Origin: Clostridiales bacterium Firm_14
GTDB lineage: Bacteria > Bacillota > Clostridia > Saccharofermentanales > Saccharofermentanaceae
Direction: 5' to 3'
Assembly: GCA_001604135.1 (NCBI GenBank)
Contig: LVAT01000015.1
Location: 1-64,000 of the forward strand
DNA length: 64,000 nt
Shown here: positions 8,892 to 18,510 of the stretch, piece after piece
Position numbering within the stretch: the first letter of the stretch is position 1
Layout of the letters: each line of letters opens with the position of its first letter
Program-made: the position numbers and the translations under genes
Notes under the pieces: model-generated
The model's input: the letters and a program-made list of their open reading frames with translations, nothing else
Databases searched by the model: none
Told to the model about the DNA's origin: nothing

Positions 8892-9605
8892 ATGAGAAAG
8901 ATTCTGGTCACAAATGATGACGGCATAGATTCCGATGGAATAAGAAGACTTGCGGAAGTTGCCTCGAAATTCGGTGAGGTATGGATAGTAGCTCCCTGTA
9001 AGCAGTACAGCGCGATGTCCCACTCCGCAACATTCTGGACACCAATAGATGTATGGCCCGTTGATTTCCCCGTTGAGGGAGTACATGCATATGCGACCTC
9101 GGGAACGCCTTCTGACTGCGTCAGCGTTGCTTTGAATGCAGTTCTCCCGTTTAAGCCCGACGTTGTTTTCTGCGGTATCAACAAAGGCTATAACATAGGG
9201 CCTTCCATTCAGTATTCCGGTACATGCGGCGCTGCTTTTGAAGCTTCAAACCAGGGCTGTCATACCATAGCTTTCTCCGAAGAGCATGAAGGCCCTCATG
9301 AAGTTGCCGACAAGTATATAGAGGAGATCGTTTCCGTATTGATAGATAAGCCTCTCGGCGTAAACGAGATATGGAATATCAATTTCCCGGGCTGTACTTT
9401 GGAAGAGTGCAAAGGCATTAAATATGACTGCCCCGTCTCACAGGCACAGTTTTTCTCAGGCGGCTATAACGTCGTAAAAAGAGACGGCGATAAGGTCACA
9501 TACATGATCGATTATATGCCAAACTGGGATGCCGAAGAAGGATCGGACTTAAGAGCCGTTACTGACAATTATGTCGCTGTCGGCAAAGTAAAGAATTTCA
9601 GCTGA
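8892..9605 (+). CDS. surE: 5'/3'-nucleotidase SurE
   Basis: 237 residues. The start at ATG 8892 is preceded by GGAAAGG with 6-base spacing; a TTG five codons upstream overlaps that site and is rejected. The N-terminus ILVTNDDGIDSDGI gives the metal-binding Asp pair (residues 9-10). Further signatures are the Ser loop QYSAMSHSAT (about 39-48) and GINKGYNIG (about 97-105). SurE dephosphorylates nucleoside monophosphates using a divalent metal. Length is normal for the family. It is followed 5 bases later by the DUF1295 gene, so they are probably co-transcribed, with no obvious functional link. Confidence 0.95.
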   Translation: MRKILVTNDDGIDSDGIRRLAEVASKFGEVWIVAPCKQYSAMSHSATFWTPIDVWPVDFPVEGVHAYATSGTPSDCVSVALNAVLPFKPDVVFCGINKGYNIGPSIQYSGTCGAAFEASNQGCHTIAFSEEHEGPHEVADKYIEEIVSVLIDKPLGVNEIWNINFPGCTLEECKGIKYDCPVSQAQFFSGGYNVVKRDGDKVTYMIDYMPNWDAEEGSDLRAVTDNYVAVGKVKNFS

Positions 9606-9610
9606 TAATT

Positions 9611-10477
9611 ATGGATTCCATCAGAGAGAGCAAGTCATTTTCCATGCTCGTGATCACATGCATCTATTTGATGGCATCTGTCATTGCGCTGTGTGCATAT
9701 CTGCTGCTTCCTTTCCCGTTCTGGCTGGATCTTTTATTAGCAGACATCATAGCGACCGTATTTGTATTCATATTCAGCCTCGCTTTCAAAAATGCCTCTG
9801 TATATGATCCTTACTGGAGCGTTCAGCCGATGGTGATAGTCCTTTATTTTGCCTGCTATTACAAACTGACGATGGCATCCGTCCTGCTCCTGGTATCGGT
9901 ATTTTATTGGGGCATCAGACTTACCGGCAACTGGGCTTATACCTTCGGAGGCCTTAACTGTCAGGACTGGCGCTATACCAAGTTCGAGAATGAGAATGGC
10001 AGATTATATCCGTTTATAAACTTTACCGGCATTCACATGATGCCGACGCTCATTGTATATCTTTGTACTCTTCCTGCTGTTTACGTGATCAGGAACGGCG
10101 TGGAGGGGAACATCGGAAGCTTCATAGGGGCTTTTGTATGCATATGCGCCGCGACGCTCCAGCTTGCAGCTGACATTCAGATGCAGAGATACAGAAAAAG
10201 CGGCGAGCACGGACTTATCCGTACGGGCCTCTGGAAATATTCGAGACACCCGAATTATCTGGGAGAGATATTGATGTGGTGGGGCGTGGGCATCCAGGCC
10301 GTATCGGTCATGCCCGGATACTGGTGGCTTCTTGCCGGCGCTGTCTCAAATACCGTAATGTTCTTTACGGTAAGCATTCCTCTGGCAGACAAGAGGCAGT
10401 CGCAAAAGCCCGGATATGCCGAGTATAAAGCTTCTACAAGGGGACTTTTACCGATACCCAAAAAGCAGGTATCTTAA
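9611..10477 (+). CDS. DUF1295 (steroid 5-alpha-reductase-like) membrane protein
   Basis: 288 residues with about six to seven transmembrane helices. The C-terminal block from LIRTGLWKYSRHPNYLGE (about 200-217), followed by WWGVG, is the signature of the DUF1295/isoprenylcysteine methyltransferase-like superfamily. In that superfamily the Arg-His-Pro-Asn-Tyr segment binds a nucleotide cofactor. Bacterial substrates are unknown. It starts 5 bases after surE with no good ribosome site. Its last 4 bases overlap the convergent lipoprotein gene, with no terminator between them. Confidence 0.88.
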   Translation: MDSIRESKSFSMLVITCIYLMASVIALCAYLLLPFPFWLDLLLADIIATVFVFIFSLAFKNASVYDPYWSVQPMVIVLYFACYYKLTMASVLLLVSVFYWGIRLTGNWAYTFGGLNCQDWRYTKFENENGRLYPFINFTGIHMMPTLIVYLCTLPAVYVIRNGVEGNIGSFIGAFVCICAATLQLAADIQMQRYRKSGEHGLIRTGLWKYSRHPNYLGEILMWWGVGIQAVSVMPGYWWLLAGAVSNTVMFFTVSIPLADKRQSQKPGYAEYKASTRGLLPIPKKQVS

Positions 10478-11301
10478 GAGATCTGGATTCCTTTCTTCGT
10501 GTTGAATCTCGCGAAATCGTCTCTATAGACCGTGCAGTCATCAGGATTGACGGAGAAGAACCATAAGCCGTAAGCGATGATGATGGCATCTTCCCTGGAG
10601 CATACGCAGTGCTGGCCGCTGACATAGTAGCAGAGGTTATTGTAGTGCTTCTTAAAGCCGTATAAGACTTTGCCGTGGCCGTAATTGCTGCCTGCATCAT
10701 CGAAGTAAGGCATTCCCAGGTCGTTCTTTAAGTATTCGAAAGAGATCCATGAGACCTGACGGGAATCGAATTTCTTGATGTCTTCAATATATTCGCTTAT
10801 GGTAAATACCGCTCTGTGGTCGCCGTACTTATATTCGAACCAGTTGGAATGACCGATCTTCGTCTGTTCGGGATTGGCTTCCATGGCTGCCACGTAATCG
10901 TCGTACGTATAAGCGCCCTTCTCAAGCCACCCGAGGTCGGAAGCGAGGCGGTACATTTCGAAGATCTGCTTGTCGCCGTCGGTCGTAATGTATTCGTCGA
11001 TGTTGACATTCATGTCGATCGTCATGGCATCGATGGTGCCGGGGAAGAGCCTGTAGGCAATACTCTTCGAGAAATCAGGACCGGTGGGTTCGGGCTCAGT
11101 AGTCTCTGTCGTCTCGGTTGTTTCTGTTGTTGTTGTAACCGTAGTCGTCTCAGATGTTGTCGTGACGGTATCTGAGCTTACGGAAGTCTCGCTCTCTGTA
11201 GGCTCAGCCTGGCAGGATGCTGCCGACACGCACAAAGAAGCAATGAGCAGAGAGCTTATTGCCTTTCTTATAAATCTGTTCCTGTTTCCGATCTTTTTCA
11301 T
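10474..11301 (-). CDS. Lipoprotein of unknown function
   Basis: 275 residues. A basic start and hydrophobic core end in a lipobox VSAASC, with the lipidated Cys near residue 30. A low-complexity linker of Thr, Glu and Ser follows to about residue 70; the reverse strand of this linker creates a false Val-rich ORF. The globular part (about 75-275) has several Trp and Tyr residues and four Cys in the last 70 residues (CYY, HCVC, DDC), which could form disulfides outside the cell. I recognise no domain. It is monocistronic and convergent with the DUF1295 gene. Linkers like this recur in other lipoproteins of the window (cellulase, zinc-ribbon protein). Confidence 0.75.
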   Translation of the reverse strand: MKKIGNRNRFIRKAISSLLIASLCVSAASCQAEPTESETSVSSDTVTTTSETTTVTTTTETTETTETTEPEPTGPDFSKSIAYRLFPGTIDAMTIDMNVNIDEYITTDGDKQIFEMYRLASDLGWLEKGAYTYDDYVAAMEANPEQTKIGHSNWFEYKYGDHRAVFTISEYIEDIKKFDSRQVSWISFEYLKNDLGMPYFDDAGSNYGHGKVLYGFKKHYNNLCYYVSGQHCVCSREDAIIIAYGLWFFSVNPDDCTVYRDDFARFNTKKGIQIS

Positions 11302-11381
11302 AAGAGCAATAATATCACGAAATAATCAGAGCAGGCATGTCTTTATGAACGAATTGACGGGAAAGGGCGTCCCTTTGATTA

Positions 11382-11390
11382 TGGTAAAAT
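11382..11390 (+). promoter_or_regulatory. Extended -10 promoter of the CPBP-rluA-murI operon
   Basis: TGG precedes TAAAAT (11385-11390). No -35 sits at the right distance. The leader of about 50 bases ends in GGGAGG before ATG 11448. Confidence 0.4.
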
Positions 11391-11447
11391 ATCATAACAG
11401 ACGCGAAAAAGCCTCTAATAATATGATGTGATCGGGAGGAAGAAGAC

Positions 11448-12593
11448 ATGGATGCTCAAGATACAAAGTCAGTCAATAAGAAGCGTTTGATCTTATACGT
11501 TGCCATCGCATACTGCGTCTCATTCTTAATGATGATCCCGATGTATATCGGAAAGCAGAAGGGCTTAGATCTCACACAGATCGTAAATGCACAGATGTGT
11601 TCTCCTGCTGCGGCAGTCGCTCTGGGATTCCTTCTTTTCTATAAGGGAGAGAAGCGCGTACCGAAGATGTTCATGACGGTTATCGTTGTTAACTATGTGA
11701 TCCAGATCGTTTTGGGACTTTTGAGCGTTCTCGCAAATCCGTTCGGACCTGAAGATTCCATAGATCTTGCCCAAGTATTGGGCTCATCCGGCGATTCTGC
11801 ACAGATAACGGGCGTACAGACTGCAATACAGTTCTCACAGATCTATTTTATTATCGGCCAGTATGTCCTGATAATTGCTTCTGTTCTTCTCTGGATCGGT
11901 TACTTTGCAGCGCGTAAGGAAGGACGCGAGTTTGCAGGGCTTTCAAGGAATAATGAAGGCAAAGGTCTTTTCCTGATATTCCTGTTCGTGGTGCTTTACC
12001 TCGTCAGAAATATCGGACCGCTCATGCTTTCCGGCATCGTCAGCGGCGATCTGAATGTCTATTTGTCAGAGTACGCAGCGCTCATACAGAACAGGATGTT
12101 CATTCTCTCCGTTATCAGCCTGTTTATCAATTACCCCTTGACCATAATCGCCTTCCTGGGCGAAGAATACGGCTGGAGATATTTCCTTCAGCCCATCATG
12201 CAGAAGAAGTTCGGCATGAAGCTTGGAGTTATCCTCCTGGGACTGGTATGGGGCTTATGGCACATACCGGTTGACACTATGTTCTATACGGAAGATTCCG
12301 TTCCGCAGATGATCGTGGGACAGATGATCACATGTGTCTTCATCGGAATCTTCTTCGGATATGCTTATCTTAAGACAAATAACATCTGGGTCCCTGTGGC
12401 CATGCACTTCCTGAATAATAATCTGATCCCGATCATTACTGGTACGTTCACGGCAGACGTCATGCAGAACCAGCATGTCGAATGGCTGTACCTTGTTGAG
12501 GTATTAGTGTTAGACTTTATCTTCTTCGGTCTCTTTATCTTCGCGAAAGAATACAGAGGCAGGAAAAAAGCAAAAGAGGCAACAGATGCGTGA
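11448..12593 (+). CDS. CPBP family intramembrane glutamic protease
   Basis: 381 residues with about eight transmembrane helices. The CPBP/Rce1 motifs are present in order: EEYGWRYFLQP (motif 1, EExxxR, about residue 239), then WGLWHIPVD (motif 2, His) and HFLNNN (motif 3, His and Asn). These form the catalytic dyad and water-binding site of intramembrane glutamic endopeptidases. Substrates in Firmicutes range from bacteriocin-related peptides to membrane proteins; here unknown. The ribosome site GGGAGG is 9 bases before ATG. Its last 8 bases overlap the rluA-like gene, so it leads a four-gene coupled operon of RNA modification and cell-wall precursor genes. It is one of two CPBP genes in the window. 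Confidence 0.9.
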   Translation: MDAQDTKSVNKKRLILYVAIAYCVSFLMMIPMYIGKQKGLDLTQIVNAQMCSPAAAVALGFLLFYKGEKRVPKMFMTVIVVNYVIQIVLGLLSVLANPFGPEDSIDLAQVLGSSGDSAQITGVQTAIQFSQIYFIIGQYVLIIASVLLWIGYFAARKEGREFAGLSRNNEGKGLFLIFLFVVLYLVRNIGPLMLSGIVSGDLNVYLSEYAALIQNRMFILSVISLFINYPLTIIAFLGEEYGWRYFLQPIMQKKFGMKLGVILLGLVWGLWHIPVDTMFYTEDSVPQMIVGQMITCVFIGIFFGYAYLKTNNIWVPVAMHFLNNNLIPIITGTFTADVMQNQHVEWLYLVEVLVLDFIFFGLFIFAKEYRGRKKAKEATDA

Positions 12594-13587
12594 TTTTACA
12601 GTAAACAGGTCCCAGGACGGACTTCATGTCGTAAAGGCTTCCCTTGAGGCCTTCCCGGGTCTTAAGTCCGCAGATCTCTTCCACGCGCTTAAGAGGCGTG
12701 ACATAAGGATCGACGGCAAGAAGATCAACAAGGACATTGCGGTAAGGACCGGAAACGTGGTAGAGATATGGCTTCCGGATGAGCTTTTCGACAATGTGAA
12801 AAAGGCTCCTTCCAAGACTCAAGAGAAGATGTATGAGATCGTCGCTGAGACAAAGGGACTTCTCATCGTCAACAAATTCCAGGGCATCGCAGTGCATTCC
12901 GGCAAGAGCGACATCGAAGACACCCTGATAGACCAGATCAGGAATAATACCAAGTTTAAGGATGCAGAGCTCTGCCACAGGATCGACATGAATACAGGCG
13001 GTCTTGTCCTTATCGCCAAAAACAAGGCGGCTCTCGCAGACTGCGTCGAGCTATTTAAGAACGATCTCGTAACCAAGAGGTACAGGGCGCTCGTTTTGGG
13101 CGAACCCGATTGCGGCGAGCCTGCGGTGGGCGAGGACGGAACCCTCTATAAGGAAGTTAAGGGGTACCTTGAGAAGACCAAGGCCGGCAAAGTCTATATC
13201 CATGACGAGAAACAGCCTGGCGACTTGGATATCGCTACCAAGTACAGGATCCTTAAGATATTCGAAGACGTTGGACCTGACGGCGAGAGTGTATCAGACT
13301 TGGAGTTAGAGCTCGTTACGGGCAGGACTCACCAGATCAGGGCGCAGTTCGCGCACCTGGGCCACCCGGTAATAGGTGACGGCAATTACGGACGCAATAA
13401 GGTCAATCTGCATTTCGAGACAGCTGACGGCAAGAAGGTAAGATACCAGCAGCTCTTCTCATGTCAGATACTCTTCGGCAGGATCCCGAAGAATAACATG
13501 CACGTTGACGTGTCGGGTAAAACCTTTAAAATAGGACCAGATTATAATGTTCGCCTTAATAAGGGGAAGAAGGATATAAATGGCTGA
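12586..13587 (+). CDS. RluA family pseudouridine synthase
   Basis: 333 residues. An S4-like RNA-binding domain comes first (about 1-70, with LFHALKRRDIRIDGKKIN). The catalytic domain has the motif CHRIDMNTGGLVL (about 128-140), in which the Asp is the catalytic nucleophile. TGRTHQIRAQFAHLGHPVIGD (split here: TGRTHQIRAQF, then AHLGHPVIGD) is the conserved late motif. It should isomerise uridine to pseudouridine in rRNA or tRNA; which site cannot be told (RluC/RluD subgroup). It overlaps the genes on both sides by 8 bases, so translation is coupled. Length is normal. Confidence 0.93.
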   Translation: MRDFTVNRSQDGLHVVKASLEAFPGLKSADLFHALKRRDIRIDGKKINKDIAVRTGNVVEIWLPDELFDNVKKAPSKTQEKMYEIVAETKGLLIVNKFQGIAVHSGKSDIEDTLIDQIRNNTKFKDAELCHRIDMNTGGLVLIAKNKAALADCVELFKNDLVTKRYRALVLGEPDCGEPAVGEDGTLYKEVKGYLEKTKAGKVYIHDEKQPGDLDIATKYRILKIFEDVGPDGESVSDLELELVTGRTHQIRAQFAHLGHPVIGDGNYGRNKVNLHFETADGKKVRYQQLFSCQILFGRIPKNNMHVDVSGKTFKIGPDYNVRLNKGKKDING

Positions 13588-14419
13588 TACAAGACCGATC
13601 GGAGTTTTCGATTCAGGTATAGGAGGACTTACGGTCCTAAGAGAGATCTGGAAGGCAGTGCCCGGCGAGAGCACGGTCTATTTCGGTGACAACTCGAGAT
13701 CTCCTTACGGCACCAAGTCAAGAAGCACGATCATCCGCTATTCCCTGCAGAACCTGAAGTTCTTGGAGAGCAAGGACGTCAAGATGATCGTAATTGCCTG
13801 CAATACCGCGAGCGCTTACGCTTATGAAGAGCTTAAGGCTAGGGCAAACGTTCCTGTTGTCGAAGTGGTAACTCCGGGCGCAGACGTCGCATGCAAAGCC
13901 ACAAAGAACGGCAGGATAGGCATCATAGCCACGAAGGGAACCATTTCCACGGGTGTATATAAGGCCGCGGTCGAGAAGAGAGCTGAAGAATTAGGTATAA
14001 ATAATATAGAGATTTTCGAGCAGGCATGCCCCCTGTTCGTATCCCTTGCCGAAGAAGGCTGGTGGGATACCGAGGTCACGAGGCTGACTGCTGAAGAATA
14101 CTTAAGGCCCTTGAAGGAAGCGGGCATCGACACGCTGGTCATGGCATGTACGCACTATCCTCTGCTTTCCAAGGTTATTAAAGAAGTTATGGGCGACGGC
14201 GTGGTCCTGGTAAATACCGGAGAAGCTACGGCAAAGGTAGTAAAAGAGCTCTTAAGCAGCGAAGGAACCGCATCCAGCGACAATAAGAGCCCTGTAAGGG
14301 AGTTTTATACGAGCGATGAGCCTGAACTTTTCGAGCAGGTCGCAACGCCGTTCCTGGGAGAAGGGCTGCCTTCCGGCACCAGGCATTTTTCAACCGATAA
14401 ATATGAGGTAACCGTCTGA
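13580..14419 (+). CDS. murI: Glutamate racemase
   Basis: 279 residues. It converts L-glutamate to D-glutamate for peptidoglycan stem peptides. GVFDSGIGGLTVL (8-20), VYFGDNSRSPYGTKS (about 34-48), IVIACNTASA (catalytic Cys near residue 73) and MACTHYPLL (catalytic Cys near residue 189) are all intact. It starts within the last codons of the pseudouridine synthase gene (8-base overlap), with an AAGGGGAAGAAGG ribosome region. Its TGA overlaps the ATG of the DUF1934 gene. The C-terminus is extended by about 15 residues of ordinary sequence. Confidence 0.96.
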   Translation: MADTRPIGVFDSGIGGLTVLREIWKAVPGESTVYFGDNSRSPYGTKSRSTIIRYSLQNLKFLESKDVKMIVIACNTASAYAYEELKARANVPVVEVVTPGADVACKATKNGRIGIIATKGTISTGVYKAAVEKRAEELGINNIEIFEQACPLFVSLAEEGWWDTEVTRLTAEEYLRPLKEAGIDTLVMACTHYPLLSKVIKEVMGDGVVLVNTGEATAKVVKELLSSEGTASSDNKSPVREFYTSDEPELFEQVATPFLGEGLPSGTRHFSTDKYEVTV

Positions 14420-14847
14420 TGGAAAATAAGACCGAAGAACAGTGCCTGTTCGTGATCAGGTCCGGAATGTACGGCGAGCCCCTTACGACAAAGGGCACAA
14501 AGACCGTCGAAGGCTCGAGGACAGTTTATAACTGGACCGAAAAGCATAATGAGCAGGAAAAAGAAACTCATTTTGTAATGACTCTTATTAAAGAAGAATC
14601 AAAAGCCATTGTCGTAAGAAACGGAGATGTTACTTCGAGAATGGTCTTTGAGGCCGGAAATAAGACAACAAGCACAATGAATACTGCTTTCGGGCCCATA
14701 GAAGTCGTTATAGATACTGATTATATCAACTTCCCGGGAGGCCTGATTGACGGGGCTGAGATCAGTTATACACTCGATCCTGACAGCGGAGAACCGATCA
14801 GGAATATATTTTCCATAAAAAGGCTCTTGCAAAACGAAGAAATATAA
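14419..14847 (+). CDS. DUF1934 (YwiB-like) protein
   Basis: 142 residues, predicted soluble beta-barrel of the calycin type. It fits the YwiB/DUF1934 family of Firmicutes: an N-terminal strand after a short acidic start, KGTKTVEGSRTVYNW in the middle, MNTAFGPIEVVIDTDYIN at about 95-112 and YTLDPDSGEP at about 119-128. The role is unknown; a ligand-binding barrel is expected from the fold. ATG overlaps the murI stop (TGATG), so it is translationally coupled to cell-wall precursor synthesis. Confidence 0.8.
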   Translation: MENKTEEQCLFVIRSGMYGEPLTTKGTKTVEGSRTVYNWTEKHNEQEKETHFVMTLIKEESKAIVVRNGDVTSRMVFEAGNKTTSTMNTAFGPIEVVIDTDYINFPGGLIDGAEISYTLDPDSGEPIRNIFSIKRLLQNEEI

Positions 14848-14891
14848 GGTATTATCTTCAAGCATTTGTGAAAAGAAAGAGGTGAAGATGA

Positions 14892-15077
14892 ATGGCACAT
14901 CCGAAGCGTAAATGGTCGAAGGCAAGGACAGCTCGTCACAGAAGCGCATGGAAACTTAACATGCCGGGTCTCGTTGAATGTCCCCAGTGTCATGCTAAGA
15001 TGCTTCGCCGCACGGTCTGCAAGAACTGCGGTTACCTGGATGGAAAACAGGTTATCAAGGTCGACGAAGACATTTGA
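14892..15077 (+). CDS. rpmF: 50S ribosomal protein L32
   Basis: 61 residues, starting MAHPKRKWSKARTARHRS, typical of L32. A four-Cys zinc ribbon follows (CPQC at about 31-34, CKNC at about 44-47), so this is the zinc-binding paralogue type. An AGAGGTGA ribosome site precedes ATG. In many Firmicutes rpmF follows a DUF177 (YceD) gene; here that gene is absent and DUF1934 lies upstream instead. A terminator follows after 24 bases. Confidence 0.97.
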   Translation: MAHPKRKWSKARTARHRSAWKLNMPGLVECPQCHAKMLRRTVCKNCGYLDGKQVIKVDEDI

Positions 15078-15101
15078 TCAATTTAACGAAGTATTTTTAA
15101 C

Positions 15102-15141
15102 GAGGCAGTGTTATGGAATTAAGGCACTGCCTCTTATTTTT
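15102..15141 (+). terminator. Intrinsic terminator after rpmF
   Basis: A perfect 9-bp stem (15102-15110 with 15125-15133) is followed by TTATTTTT. It sits between rpmF and der. Confidence 0.85.
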
Positions 15142-15161
15142 GCAAAGGAAGGAGTTCGGGC

Positions 15162-16493
15162 ATGAGTAAACCGGTCGTGGCAATAGTGGGAAGACCTAAT
15201 GTAGGTAAGTCTTCGCTGTTCAACACAATCTATGGTGAACGCATTTCCATCGTTCATGACACTCCCGGTGTCACAAGAGACCGTATCTATGCCGAGACTT
15301 CCTGGTGCGGCAGAGACTTCATTATGATCGATACGGGCGGTATTGAGCCCGATACGGGAGATGACATTATTTTGCAGCAGATGCGCGTCCAGGCTGAGAT
15401 CGCGATCGAGACTGCAGATGTCATCCTTTTTATGTGCGACCTCAAGAGCGGCCTTACCGCAGCTGATGAGGAGATTGCCGTAATGCTCAGAAAAGCAGGA
15501 CGTCCCGTTGTTGTCTGCGTCAACAAATCAGACTATGTCGGTGATCCCCCGCCGGAGTTTTATGAATTCTATAATCTGGGATTAGAGGATGTATGCGCTA
15601 TCTCGGCAGCTCACAAGCTCGGTCTTGGCGAGATGCTCGACATGGTCGTATCCAAGTTCCCTCCGGCAGAAGAGGGTGAGGGCAAGGACGACACTATAAG
15701 GGTCGCCATCATAGGCAGACCTAATGCCGGAAAGTCCTCATTATCCAACAAACTCACGGGTACCGAGAGAAGTATCGTATCTGATATTGCCGGTACCACA
15801 AGAGATACGATCGACTCGCTGATCGAGAACGAATACGGTTCGTTTACCATCGTAGATACTGCCGGAATGCGTAAGAAGGGCAAGATCGAAGACGTCATCG
15901 AGCGTTATTCGATGGTAAGGGCCCTCGCAGCCGTAGACAGGGCAGATGTCTGCGTCATCCTGATAGACGCCGAAGCAGGCGTAACGGAGCAGGATGCAAG
16001 GATCGCCGGACTTGCTCACGATAACGGCAAGGCATCTGTGATCGTCATCAACAAGTGGGATCTTATCGATAAGCAGACGGGCACTCTGGAAGGCATGACC
16101 AAGATCGTAAAGGACCGCCTTCCGTTCATGGATTATGCGCCCGTCCTCTTCATTTCCGCCAAGACGGGACAGCGCGTGGATAAGCTTTTCGCGCTGATCA
16201 ATACTGTATATGAGAATTCCAGGAAGCGCCTTACCACAAGTGTTCTCAACAAGATGATATCGGAGGCTGTAACACAGGTTCCGACACCACAGGACAAGGG
16301 CAGGCAACTCCGTATCTATTACGGCACGCAGGTTTCCGTGCAGCCGCCTACGTTTGTTCTCTTCGTAAACGACAAGGAATTGTCGCATTTTTCCTATGAG
16401 AGATATCTCGAAAACCAGCTCAGGAGAAACTTCGGATTCGAAGGCGTTCCAATACGTCTCCTTTTGCGTAATAAGAATGGCGAAGAAGACTGA
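15162..16493 (+). CDS. der: Ribosome biogenesis GTPase Der (EngA)
   Basis: 443 residues with the tandem GTPase layout unique to Der. Domain 1 has GRPNVGKSSLFN (10-21), DTPGVTRD and NKSD. Domain 2 has GRPNAGKSSLSN (about 184-195), DIAGTTRD, DTAGM and NKWD. A KH-like C-terminal domain follows (about 350-443). It binds the 50S subunit during late assembly. AAGGAAGGAG precedes ATG. It is separated from rpmF by a terminator, so it probably has its own promoter. Its stop codon is part of an 8-bp hairpin. Confidence 0.97.
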   Translation: MSKPVVAIVGRPNVGKSSLFNTIYGERISIVHDTPGVTRDRIYAETSWCGRDFIMIDTGGIEPDTGDDIILQQMRVQAEIAIETADVILFMCDLKSGLTAADEEIAVMLRKAGRPVVVCVNKSDYVGDPPPEFYEFYNLGLEDVCAISAAHKLGLGEMLDMVVSKFPPAEEGEGKDDTIRVAIIGRPNAGKSSLSNKLTGTERSIVSDIAGTTRDTIDSLIENEYGSFTIVDTAGMRKKGKIEDVIERYSMVRALAAVDRADVCVILIDAEAGVTEQDARIAGLAHDNGKASVIVINKWDLIDKQTGTLEGMTKIVKDRLPFMDYAPVLFISAKTGQRVDKLFALINTVYENSRKRLTTSVLNKMISEAVTQVPTPQDKGRQLRIYYGTQVSVQPPTFVLFVNDKELSHFSYERYLENQLRRNFGFEGVPIRLLLRNKNGEED

Positions 16494-16510
16494 TATTTTG
16501 TGAAATATCA
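16491..16510. other. Hairpin at the der stop codon
   Basis: A perfect 8-bp stem (16491-16498 with 16503-16510, loop TGTG) includes the TGA of der. There is no U-run after it, so it may serve as an mRNA 3'-end stabiliser rather than a terminator. Confidence 0.5.
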
Positions 16511-16625
16511 CAGTCACAAAACCTTCCATTTCAGTAGCAAAATATTACTCGGTTTAAATTAATATTTATTAGAAGTATCGGCTCCGGGCTTGATGCCTGA
16601 TCTATTAACTTTGGAGAAATCATTT

Positions 16626-18476
16626 ATGGCAGAAACAACAATCGAGAACTTAAGAAATATCGCAATCATCGCTCACGTCGACCACGGCAAGACAACTATC
16701 GTCGACTCCATGCTCAAGCAGGCAGGCGTTTACCGTGAGAACGAGACAGTAGTAGAGCAGGTTATGGACTCTAACGACCTGGAGCGTGAGAGAGGCATCA
16801 CGATCCTTGCTAAGAATACGGCAATCGACTATAAGGGCATCCGCATTAACGTAGTAGACACTCCCGGCCACGCTGACTTCGGCGGTGAGGTAGAGCGTGT
16901 TCTCAAGATGGTTGATTCCGTTCTCCTCGTTGTAGACGCATTCGACGGACCTATGCCCCAGACAAGATTCGTTCTTCATAAGGCACTCGAGTTAGGCCTT
17001 AAGCCTATCGTCTGCATCAACAAGATCGACCGTCCTGACGCAAGACCTCTCGAAGTCGTAGACATGGTACTTGATCTCTTCATCGAACTCGGCGCTGATG
17101 ACGACCAGCTGGAATTCCCCGTTGTTTATACATCCGGCAAGACATGCATTGCCACACTTGACCTCAAGGAATATGAGGCAGGCAAGGAGCTGGACTTCAC
17201 ACCTCTCCTTGATACCGTAGTTAAGTACACACCCTGCCCTGTAGGCGATCCTGAGGGCCCTATGCAGCTCCTCGTATCAAACATCGATTCAGACCCTTAT
17301 ATCGGCAGGATCGGCGTAGGAAGAGTCGAGAGAGGCACTATCAAGCAGGGTGAGAACGTTGCACTCGTTACATACGGCGAAGACGGCAAGCGTAATGCAA
17401 GAGTCGTTAAGCTCATGAGATTCCACAATCTCGGCCGTGAGGAGGTCTCTTCCGCATCGATCGGCGAGATCGTCTGCGTTGCTGGTATCGCTGACATCAA
17501 CATCGGTGACACACTCTGCGATGCTCTTAATCCCGAGCCGCTCCCGTTCGTTAAGATCGACGAGCCTACTATCGCAATGACATTCTCCGTAAACGACAGT
17601 CCTTTCGCAGGCCAGGAAGGCAAGTACGTTACATCCAGACACTTAAGAGACAGACTCTTCAAGGAGATCGAGACAAACGTTTCCATGAGAGTCGAAGAGA
17701 CAGATACAACAGAGGCATTTATCGTAAAGGGAAGAGGAGAGCTCCATCTCTCAGTCTTAATCGAGACAATGCGCCGTGAAGGATATGAGTTCCAGGTAAG
17801 TAAGCCGAAGGTCATCATGAAGGAGATCGACGGCGTGCTCTCAGAACCTGTCGAAGAACTCGTTATCGACGTTCCTGAAGACTTCGTAGGTCCTGTCATG
17901 GAGAAGATCGGTAAGCGTAAGGGCGAGCTCCTCAACATGCTTCCTCCTACAAAGGGATATACCCGTCTCGAGTTCAAGATCCCTTCCAGAGGCCTCCTCG
18001 GTTACCGTACCGAGTTTTTGACCGACACTAAGGGCAATGGTATAATGAACAGCATTATCTCGGGCTTTGAACCCTTCGCAGGTGAGATCGAGACCAGAAG
18101 TCAGGGCGTTCTCGTAGCATTCGAGACCGGCACGGCAGTAACCTACGGATTGTACAATGCTCAGGATAGAGGTGCACTCTTCATTGGAGCAGGCACACCG
18201 GTATACGAAGGCATGATCGTTGGTATCAACCCTAAGCCTGATGACATTACCGTTAATGTCTGCAAGAAGAAGCATGTAACCAACATGCGTTCTGCAGGTG
18301 CGGATGATGCAATGCGTCTTACTCCGCCTCTTGTTTACTCCCTTGAACAGTGCCTGGAATTCGTCGAAGATGATGAGCTTTGCGAGGTAACTCCCCAGAG
18401 CATCAGACTTCGCAAGAAGATTTTGAATAACGACTTGCGTGCCAAAACACTTGCAAAGGCAAAGAGGGACGTTTGA
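16626..18476 (+). CDS. typA: Translational GTPase TypA/BipA
   Basis: 616 residues. ATG 16626 follows GGAG by 9 bases, and an ATG 12 codons upstream lacks a ribosome site. The G domain starts [14 protein letters not shown] (about 8-21), with [14 protein letters not shown] and NKIDRPDA. A beta-barrel domain, EF-G-like domains and the BipA-specific C-terminal domain follow ([17 protein letters not shown] at about 458-474, then [12 protein letters not shown]). It acts on the ribosome in assembly and stress or cold adaptation. Codon choice is strongly biased to a small set, as expected of a highly expressed gene. Confidence 0.97.
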   Translation: MAETTIENLRNIAIIAHVDHGKTTIVDSMLKQAGVYRENETVVEQVMDSNDLERERGITILAKNTAIDYKGIRINVVDTPGHADFGGEVERVLKMVDSVLLVVDAFDGPMPQTRFVLHKALELGLKPIVCINKIDRPDARPLEVVDMVLDLFIELGADDDQLEFPVVYTSGKTCIATLDLKEYEAGKELDFTPLLDTVVKYTPCPVGDPEGPMQLLVSNIDSDPYIGRIGVGRVERGTIKQGENVALVTYGEDGKRNARVVKLMRFHNLGREEVSSASIGEIVCVAGIADINIGDTLCDALNPEPLPFVKIDEPTIAMTFSVNDSPFAGQEGKYVTSRHLRDRLFKEIETNVSMRVEETDTTEAFIVKGRGELHLSVLIETMRREGYEFQVSKPKVIMKEIDGVLSEPVEELVIDVPEDFVGPVMEKIGKRKGELLNMLPPTKGYTRLEFKIPSRGLLGYRTEFLTDTKGNGIMNSIISGFEPFAGEIETRSQGVLVAFETGTAVTYGLYNAQDRGALFIGAGTPVYEGMIVGINPKPDDITVNVCKKKHVTNMRSAGADDAMRLTPPLVYSLEQCLEFVEDDELCEVTPQSIRLRKKILNNDLRAKTLAKAKRDV

Positions 18477-18510
18477 GAATAGAAATTATCTAGGGGGTAG
18501 TCTTTAACTT

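Noticed and set aside
11084-11431. Val-rich plus-strand ORF
   Set aside because: It is the reverse reading of the Thr/Glu-rich linker of the lipoprotein on the other strand.
17297-17977. 226-codon minus-strand ORF in typA
   Set aside because: Ser/Thr-rich antisense shadow of a strongly codon-biased GTPase gene.
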